Shown piece by piece: positions 58,819-64,000 of a stretch of DNA of 64,000 nucleotides (position 1 is its first letter; the number at the start of each line of letters is the position of its first letter). The notes below the pieces were generated by a model, which had not been told where the DNA came from, ran no database searches, and was given only the letters and a program-made list of their open reading frames with translations. This DNA comes from CAISIP01 sp965278985 (GTDB lineage Bacteria; Pseudomonadota; Gammaproteobacteria; Burkholderiales; Burkholderiaceae_C). The stretch is taken from assembly GCA_965278985.1 (NCBI GenBank), contig OZ257131.1, forward strand, positions 2,976,001-3,040,000, read 5' to 3'. The translations under genes were made by a program, and so were the position numbers.

Positions 58819-59400
58819 TCACTTGAAGTTGGCTTCGGCAAAACCCCAGTTCACCAGCTTGTCGAGGAAGGTCTCGACGAACTTGGGACGCAGGTTGCGG
58901 TAGTCGATGTAGTAGGCATGCTCCCACACGTCGACGGTCAGCAGGGCCTTGTCGGCGGTGGTCAGCGGCGTGCCGGCAGCGCCGGTGTTCACGATGTCCA
59001 CCGAACCGTCGGCCTTCTTCACCAGCCAGGTCCAGCCCGAGCCGAAGTTGCCCACGGCGGACTTCACGAAGGCTTCCTTGAAAGCGGCGTAGCTGCCCCA
59101 CTTGGCGTTGATGGCCGTGGCCAGCGCGCCGGACGGCTCACCACCACCGGCGGGCTTCATGCAGTTCCAGAAGAAGGTGTGGTTCCAGATCTGCGCGGAG
59201 TTGTTGTAGATGCCGCCGGAGGACTTCTTGATGATCTCTTCGAGCGTCATGCTCTCGAACTCGGTCCCCTTCTGCAGGTTGTTCAGGTTCACCACGTAGG
59301 CGTTGTGGTGCTTGCCATGGTGGTACTCCAGCGTCTCTTTCGAGTACTCAGGGGCCAGGGCGTCGATGGCATACGGCAGCGGGGGGAGTGTGTGCTCCAT
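58819..59400 (-). CDS. sodB: Iron superoxide dismutase
   Basis: A 193-residue cytoplasmic enzyme that converts superoxide to hydrogen peroxide and oxygen. Metal ligands are His27 (YHHGKHHNAYV), a His in WNHTFFWNC, and the Asp and His of VDVWEHAYYIDYRN. The GSGWTWLV segment and the Ala/Gln environment fit the iron type better than the manganese type. Length is standard. It diverges from no close neighbour and shares a terminator hairpin with the DUF192 gene. Confidence 0.95.
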   Translation of the reverse strand: MEHTLPPLPYAIDALAPEYSKETLEYHHGKHHNAYVVNLNNLQKGTEFESMTLEEIIKKSSGGIYNNSAQIWNHTFFWNCMKPAGGGEPSGALATAINAKWGSYAAFKEAFVKSAVGNFGSGWTWLVKKADGSVDIVNTGAAGTPLTTADKALLTVDVWEHAYYIDYRNLRPKFVETFLDKLVNWGFAEANFK

Positions 59401-59453
59401 GGATTGGACCTCTTCAGGTTGTTGGTGACCAAAACATTGTAGGAAGTTTGGCT

Positions 59454-60734
59454 TCAGCGCGAGGCCAGCACCTGCAATTCCAGTTGGCCCTGTGCGAGCG
59501 TCGCATGCACGGCTTCACCGGGGCGGACCTGCGTGGCGTCGTACACGGTGCGGCCATTGCTATCGCTGAGCCAGGCGTAGCCGCGCTGCAGGACCAGCGC
59601 AGGGTCGAGCAGGCCCAGGCGAAGGGCTGCGCGGTCGAGACGCGCCCCGGCACGCTCCAGTCCCAGGCGCGCACGCCGTGGCAATGCGTCGGCGCGGTCC
59701 TCCAGCACGCGGCGGCGCTGCTGCAGCGCTGCACGCAGGGATTGCGCCATGCGCCGCTCCAGCGCCAGCACGTACTGCTGCTGGCCCGCCACCCGCGACG
59801 AGGGGCGGCCCAGCCGTTGCGCCAGATGGTCGAGCCGCTGCGCGCGGGCGTCGAGCCCGCGCTCGAGGCCGTCCTGCAGACGCTGCTGCAAGCGCAGCAG
59901 CGCCTCGCGCCACAGGGCCTGGGGCTGCGCCACCAGCTCGGCCGCGGCCGTGGGGGTGGGGGCCCGCAGGTCGGCCACGAAGTCGGCGATGCTGAAGTCG
60001 GTCTCGTGGCCCACCCCGCTGACCACCGGAACGGGGCTGCGCGCAATCACACGCGCCAGCGCCTCGTCGTTGAAAGCCCAGAGGTCCTCGATGGCGCCGC
60101 CGCCACGCACGAGCAGGATCACGTCGACCGCGGGCCCACCCGGCGCCCCGGACCAGGCATAGAGTTCCTCGAGCGCCGCGATCAGCTCGGCAGGTGCCGA
60201 GGCGCCCTGCACGGCAGCAGGCCGCAGCAGCACCGGCACATGCGGCACGCGGCGTGCCAGCGCCGTGGCCACGTCGTGCAGCGCCGCCGCGCCGCGCGAG
60301 GTCACCAGGCCGATGCCGCGCGGCAGCACCGGCAAAGGCCGCTTGCGCGCGGGGTCGAAGAGCCCCTCACCCTCGAGCTTGGCCTTGAGCCGCAGGAACT
60401 GTTCGAAGAGCGCCCCGGCGCCGACCTGCTGCAGCGACTCCACCACCATCTGCAGGTCGCCGCGGGCCTCGTAGACGCCGAGCCGCCCACGCACCTCGAC
60501 CAGGTCACCCTCGCGCGGCACGAAGTTCAGCAGGCTGGCCGCGCGCTTGAACATGGCACAGCGCAGCTGGCCCGCGCCGTCCTTCAGCGTGAAATAACAA
60601 TGCCCGCTGGCGGCGCGCGAAAAGCCCGATATCTCGCCGCGCACCGCGACAGGATTGAAGCGTGCATCCAGGACATCAGCAATGGCGCGGCACAGCGCCC
60701 CGACCTGCCAGACACGGGGCGCCAATTCAGCCAT
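59454..60734 (-). CDS. xseA: Exodeoxyribonuclease VII large subunit
   Basis: A 426-residue protein. The N-terminal OB-fold domain includes VRGEISGFSRAASGHCYFTLKD. The catalytic core has GIGLVTSRGAAALHDV, VDVILLVRGGGAIEDLWAFNDE, PVVSGVGHETDFSIADFVAD and RAPTPTAAAEL, the diagnostic XseA blocks. The helical C-terminal part follows. With XseB it degrades single-stranded DNA in the cytoplasm. The ATG at 60734 is the start by alignment with the family; codons upstream encode an unrelated Arg/Gly-rich extension. The small subunit gene is not in this window. Confidence 0.95.
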   Translation of the reverse strand: MAELAPRVWQVGALCRAIADVLDARFNPVAVRGEISGFSRAASGHCYFTLKDGAGQLRCAMFKRAASLLNFVPREGDLVEVRGRLGVYEARGDLQMVVESLQQVGAGALFEQFLRLKAKLEGEGLFDPARKRPLPVLPRGIGLVTSRGAAALHDVATALARRVPHVPVLLRPAAVQGASAPAELIAALEELYAWSGAPGGPAVDVILLVRGGGAIEDLWAFNDEALARVIARSPVPVVSGVGHETDFSIADFVADLRAPTPTAAAELVAQPQALWREALLRLQQRLQDGLERGLDARAQRLDHLAQRLGRPSSRVAGQQQYVLALERRMAQSLRAALQQRRRVLEDRADALPRRARLGLERAGARLDRAALRLGLLDPALVLQRGYAWLSDSNGRTVYDATQVRPGEAVHATLAQGQLELQVLASR

Positions 60735-61097
60735 TCGACAGCCCCGACCCAGCAACCGCGCCGCTCCGCCGCAGGCAGCGCGACGTGAGTACTCCACAAG
60801 CGGCGCGTATCGGCAGTTCTTTCGGCGTCAACGCATCGAAGCCTGAAAACTCGTGATAACACATTGATTTCATTGGATTTTCTGCTGCCACTTTTCTAAC
60901 CAATCCGGCGCCAGGCCGCGCCAATGCGTGATCTGGCACAACCGTACCGTGGTTTTGCACAAAGTTATCCACACAAGCTGTGGGTGAGGCTGCGCGGCAA
61001 CCGCGCATCTTGACGGGCATGTCGGCCGCACGGGCCGCTACACCACGCTGGGCCATAATCGCAAGGCATTTGTAGGCCTTCCAGCGGAGATCACTTC
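60735..61097. other. Intergenic region between xseA and exbB with a perfect DnaA box
   Basis: A 363-base gap between divergent genes. It holds an AT-richer stretch at about 60840-60970, a consensus DnaA box TTATCCACA (60965-60973), and a CATAAT -10-like element at 61054-61059 that may serve exbB. No further reading frame or RNA gene could be supported. Confidence 0.5.
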
Positions 61098-61733
61098 TTG
61101 TTTTCCATCATACAAGCGGCAGGGTGGCCGATCTGGCCCTTGATCGTGTGCTCCATCCTGGCGCTGGCCCTGGTGATAGAGCGCCTCGTCAGCCTCAAGA
61201 CGGTCAAGGTCGCGCCTCCCAAGCTGCTGGAAGAGGTGCTGACCGTCTCGCGCAACGGGGTGCCGTCCACCGAGATGGTGGCCCAGCTCGAACGCAGTTC
61301 GGCGCTAGGGGAGGTGCTGGCCAGCGGCTTCCGGGCGTTGAACGCCAACCCGCGCTGCAGCGATGCCGACCTGCGCGCCACGATGGAAGGCACCGGCCGT
61401 CTGGTGGCGCACCGGCTGGAGAAATACCTCAGTGCGCTGGCCACCATCGCTTCCGCCGCCCCGCTGATGGGGCTGTTCGGCACGGTGGTCGGCATGATCG
61501 AGATCTTCGGCTCGCAGGCACCGGCCTCGGGCATGGCAGGCGGCAATCCGGCGCAGCTCGCGCACGGCATCTCCATCGCGCTCTACAACACAGCCTTCGG
61601 ACTGATGATCGCGATCCCCGCGCTGATCTTCTGGCGCTACTTCCGCGGCGTCGTGGACGCGCACCTGCTGACGCTGGAGCTGTCCTCCGACCGGCTGGCG
61701 CGCCACCTTCACAACCTGCGCAACGGCCCATGA
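61098..61733 (+). CDS. exbB: ExbB/TolQ/MotA-family proton channel protein
   Basis: A 211-residue inner-membrane protein. Three membrane spans are seen (WPLIVCSILALALVIERLV, YLSALATIASAAPLMGLFGTV, and IALYNTAFGLMIAIPALIFW), with the conserved PLMGLFGTVVGMIEIF loop. With ExbD it uses the proton gradient to energise TonB-type transport. The start is TTG at 61098 with GGAGA upstream; no ATG in frame gives the first membrane span. It overlaps the exbD gene by ATGA. Confidence 0.9.
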   Translation: MFSIIQAAGWPIWPLIVCSILALALVIERLVSLKTVKVAPPKLLEEVLTVSRNGVPSTEMVAQLERSSALGEVLASGFRALNANPRCSDADLRATMEGTGRLVAHRLEKYLSALATIASAAPLMGLFGTVVGMIEIFGSQAPASGMAGGNPAQLAHGISIALYNTAFGLMIAIPALIFWRYFRGVVDAHLLTLELSSDRLARHLHNLRNGP

Positions 61734-62155
61734 ATTTCCGTTCACGTTCGCGCGACGAGCCGGAGATCAACCTGATCCCGTTCATCGACGTGCTGCTGGT
61801 GGTGCTGATCTTCCTGATGCTGTCCACCACCTACAGCAAGTTCACCGAGATCCAGCTGCAGCTGCCGGTGGCCGATGCCCAGGCGCAACGCGACTACCCC
61901 GCCGAGATCCAGGTCCTGGTGGGCACCGACGGCAACTACGGCATCAACGGCCGCGGCGTGCCCGGTGGCGGGCCGGAGGCGCTGGCCGAGGCGCTGCAGG
62001 CCGCCGCCAAGGGCCCGCAGACCGTGGTGGTGATCAATGCCGATGCCAGCGCGCGGCACCAGGCCGTGATCACCGTCATGGAAGCAGCCCGCCGCGCCGG
62101 GCTGCAGCGAATCACCTTCGCCACCCAGCCTTCGGCGAACGCGGTCCGGCGCTGA
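61730..62155 (+). CDS. exbD: ExbD/TolR family protein
   Basis: A 141-residue protein with one membrane span and a periplasmic domain. The N-terminus EINLIPFIDVLLVVLIFLM carries the conserved Asp in the membrane span that takes part in proton movement. It is coupled to exbB by ATGA and is followed by lpxK 22 bases later. No tonB gene is in this cluster. Confidence 0.92.
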   Translation: MNFRSRSRDEPEINLIPFIDVLLVVLIFLMLSTTYSKFTEIQLQLPVADAQAQRDYPAEIQVLVGTDGNYGINGRGVPGGGPEALAEALQAAAKGPQTVVVINADASARHQAVITVMEAARRAGLQRITFATQPSANAVRR

Positions 62156-62177
62156 CCCCGGCGCCGCGGAGCCTCCG

Positions 62178-63206
62178 ATGGCCTGGCAGCAGACGCTGGT
62201 CGACGCCTGGACCCGCCGTGGCCTGCTGGCCTGGAGCCTGCGCCCCCTCTCCTGGCTCTACGGCACCGTCATCGCCGTGCGCCGCGCGTTGTACCGCCGC
62301 GGCCTGCTGCTGCGCGCGGAACGGGTACCGGTGCCGGTGGTCGTCGTTGGCAACGTGGTCGCCGGCGGCGGGGGCAAGACACCCCTGGTCATCGCGATGC
62401 TGCGGCAGATGCAGTCCTGGGGACTGCACCCGGGCGTCGTGTCGCGGGGTTATGGCCGCCGCGGGGACGACTGCCGGGAGGTCGGTGACCGCGACACGGC
62501 GCAGGACGTGGGCGACGAACCGCTGCTGATCGCACGCGCCACGGGCGCGCCGGTGGCCGTGGCGCCGCGCCGCATCGACGCCGCGCGGCATCTGCTGCAC
62601 CTGCATCCCGAGATCGATGTGCTGGTGGCCGACGACGGGTTGCAGCATATGGCCCTGCACCGTGACGTGGAGGTCTGCGTGTTCGACGATCGCGGCGTCG
62701 GCAACGGATGGCTGTTGCCAGCGGGGCCGCTGCGCGAGCCCTGGCCGCGCGCGGTCGACCTGGTCGTGCAGACGCGCGCGTCCACCGCGCCCGGTGCTTT
62801 TCACGCCACGCGCCGCCTGGCCTCCCACGCCGTGCGCGCCGACGGCGCGCGCACCACGCTCGCGGACCTCGCGGAAATGTCGCGCGCCGGGGACGTCCGG
62901 CTGGTAGCGGTCGCCGGAATCGCCCAGCCTCACCACTTCTTCGGCATGCTGCGGTCCGAAGGCCTCGCGCTAACCGACAGCCATGCACTGCCAGACCATG
63001 CCCGCGAGCAGGACTACCGCGCGGCCGGCGCCGAGACGGGGCTATTGCTGTGCACGGAAAAGGATGCCACCAAGCTCTGGCCGCTGCGTCCCGACGCCCT
63101 GGCGGTGCCCCTGGAGCTGACGGTGGATCCCGCGTTCTGGCCGGCGCTGCGGGCGCGGATCGACGCAGTACGGCGAGCGCCGCCCTCGCCGGCCCCGCGG
63201 CTATGA
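62178..63206 (+). CDS. lpxK: Tetraacyldisaccharide 4'-kinase
   Basis: A 342-residue membrane-associated kinase that phosphorylates the 4' position of the lipid A precursor. Walker A is NVVAGGGGKTPLV near residue 60; VVSRGYGRRGDD and VLVADDGLQHMALHRDVEV are LpxK hallmarks. A single hydrophobic segment near the N-terminus may dock the protein in the membrane. It lies in the cluster exbB-exbD-lpxK-Trm112-kdsB, linking envelope energisation and LPS synthesis. Confidence 0.95.
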   Translation: MAWQQTLVDAWTRRGLLAWSLRPLSWLYGTVIAVRRALYRRGLLLRAERVPVPVVVVGNVVAGGGGKTPLVIAMLRQMQSWGLHPGVVSRGYGRRGDDCREVGDRDTAQDVGDEPLLIARATGAPVAVAPRRIDAARHLLHLHPEIDVLVADDGLQHMALHRDVEVCVFDDRGVGNGWLLPAGPLREPWPRAVDLVVQTRASTAPGAFHATRRLASHAVRADGARTTLADLAEMSRAGDVRLVAVAGIAQPHHFFGMLRSEGLALTDSHALPDHAREQDYRAAGAETGLLLCTEKDATKLWPLRPDALAVPLELTVDPAFWPALRARIDAVRRAPPSPAPRL

Positions 63207-63213
63207 TCAGGGG

Positions 63214-63399
63214 ATGATCGACTCTCGCCTTCTCGAACTTCTGGTGTGTCCGGTGACCAAGGGCCCCCTCGAATACGACCGGGAACGGCAGGAGCTGTCC
63301 TCCCGCAGCGCGCGCCTCGCGTACCCGGTGCGCGACGGCATCCCGATCCTGCTGGAGCACGAAGCGCGTCCGATGACGGACGAGGAGCTGGGGCTCTGA
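63214..63399 (+). CDS. Trm112 family (YcaR-like) small protein
   Basis: A 61-residue protein beginning MIDSRLLELLVCPVTKGPLEYD and ending with IPILLEHEARPM. This is the usual YcaR/Trm112-like pattern, with a short beta core. Only one Cys is present, so the zinc ribbon of some relatives is not complete. It lies 7 bases after lpxK and 46 bases before kdsB, the standard order in many betaproteobacteria. Its role is unclear. Confidence 0.88.
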   Translation: MIDSRLLELLVCPVTKGPLEYDRERQELSSRSARLAYPVRDGIPILLEHEARPMTDEELGL

Positions 63400-63445
63400 T
63401 GCGAGTTCCTGGCATGCGCCACACCTTGCCCACATTCTTCCTGCC

Positions 63446-64000
63446 ATGGCTTTCACCGTACTGATTCCGGCGCGCCTCGCCTCCACCCGCCTGCCCAACA
63501 AGCCGCTGGCGGATATCGGGGGCATACCGATGATCGTGCGCGTCGCCCAGCGGGTGGCGTCGCAGGGACCGGCATCGGAACCTCGGCGCGCCGTCGTGGC
63601 GACCGATAGCATGTCGATCCTCGACGTCTGTGCAGAACACGGAATCGACGCCGTGCTGACCCGCAGCGACCATCCCTCGGGGAGCGACCGACTCGCGGAG
63701 GCCTGCGAGTTGCTGGGCTTGGCTGATGACCATGTCGTCGTGAATGTGCAAGGGGACGAGCCTCTGATCGATCCCTCCCTCGTGGATGCGGTCGCCGGTC
63801 TGCTGCGGGAATGTCCCGAAGCCAGCATGAGCACGGCGGCCCATGCTATCCACACACTGGAAGACTTTCGCAATCCAAACGTGGTGAAAGTCGTGCTGGA
63901 CGCCCGAAAGCGGGCCCTGTATTTCAGCCGGGCGCCGATTCCGCTCGCGCGAGACCAACCTGCCGACAGGGCATGGTGGACGGAAGGCGCACAGGCCCAT
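63446..64000 (+). CDS. kdsB: 3-deoxy-manno-octulosonate cytidylyltransferase (partial, runs off right edge)
   Basis: The first 185 codons are present; the C-terminus is beyond the window. The enzyme activates Kdo with CTP for LPS core synthesis. Diagnostic blocks are VLIPARLASTRLPNKPLADI, TRSDHPSGSDRLAEA and VVNVQGDEPLIDP, followed by NVVKVVLDARKRALYFSRAPIP. The ATG at 63446 gives the usual N-terminus. It follows lpxK and the Trm112-like gene, both of the same pathway neighbourhood. Confidence 0.95.
   Translation, partial: MAFTVLIPARLASTRLPNKPLADIGGIPMIVRVAQRVASQGPASEPRRAVVATDSMSILDVCAEHGIDAVLTRSDHPSGSDRLAEACELLGLADDHVVVNVQGDEPLIDPSLVDAVAGLLRECPEASMSTAAHAIHTLEDFRNPNVVKVVLDARKRALYFSRAPIPLARDQPADRAWWTEGAQAH

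Noticed and set aside
60965..60973. Replication origin
   Set aside because: A single DnaA box without a cluster, dnaA/dnaN genes or clear AT-rich unwinding repeats is not enough.

Overview
The window is about 64 kb of very GC-rich DNA with short intergenic gaps and many ATGA start/stop overlaps. Gene content and order (exbB-exbD-lpxK-Trm112-kdsB, FeSOD next to xseA, a Gly-Cys-Leu tRNA cluster, a ChrR/RpoE singlet-oxygen locus) point to a betaproteobacterium of the Comamonadaceae, Acidovorax-like. This placement is by inspection only; no database search was possible.

Region 1 (1-10.7 kb) starts with a secreted beta/gamma-crystallin-like gene cut by the left edge. The rest is an ECF sigma factor/ChrR anti-sigma locus with its probable regulon: two Cfa-like methyltransferases, a FAD amine oxidase, and DUF1365, DUF1295, DUF2878, DUF6134 and DUF2177 proteins. 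Four promoters share GATCC(A/G)-N15-CGTA with identical spacing. They lie in front of the sigma gene itself and three regulon transcription units. A ParD-like antitoxin gene coupled to a methionine aminopeptidase gene, with a palindromic operator, sits inside this region.

Region 2 (10.7-24.6 kb) is mostly housekeeping and transport: a class A penicillin-binding protein, DUF2845, a DUF3391/HD-GYP phosphodiesterase, three tRNA genes, a glycine-zipper envelope protein, and a five-gene polar amino acid ABC transporter operon that includes an AstE/AspA-family hydrolase. A small membrane/periplasmic pair, DUF924 and a KefB-type antiporter follow.

Region 3 (24.7-56.1 kb) is the most unusual part: seven genes on the minus strand, closely spaced or overlapping, about 31 kb. 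In transcription order they encode a GAF-membrane-HlyD adaptor, a PqqD-like/M50 protease/HlyD fusion, a shortened SecA-like ATPase, a periplasmic HlyD/RND-type adaptor, a response regulator with an HD-GYP domain, a 7,317-residue LEPR-XLL/DUF4347 repeat protein, and a membrane diguanylate cyclase. I read this as a dedicated export, processing and c-di-GMP control system for one giant surface or secreted protein. It has no ABC exporter, no TolC and no RTX repeats. The only cysteine I found in the giant sits where a clan CD (caspase/gingipain-like) catalytic cysteine would be.

Region 4 (56.4-64 kb) is core metabolism and envelope: NADP-isocitrate dehydrogenase, a small Lys/Ala-rich secreted protein, a DUF192 protein, iron superoxide dismutase, XseA, ExbB/ExbD, LpxK, a Trm112-like protein, and KdsB cut by the right edge.
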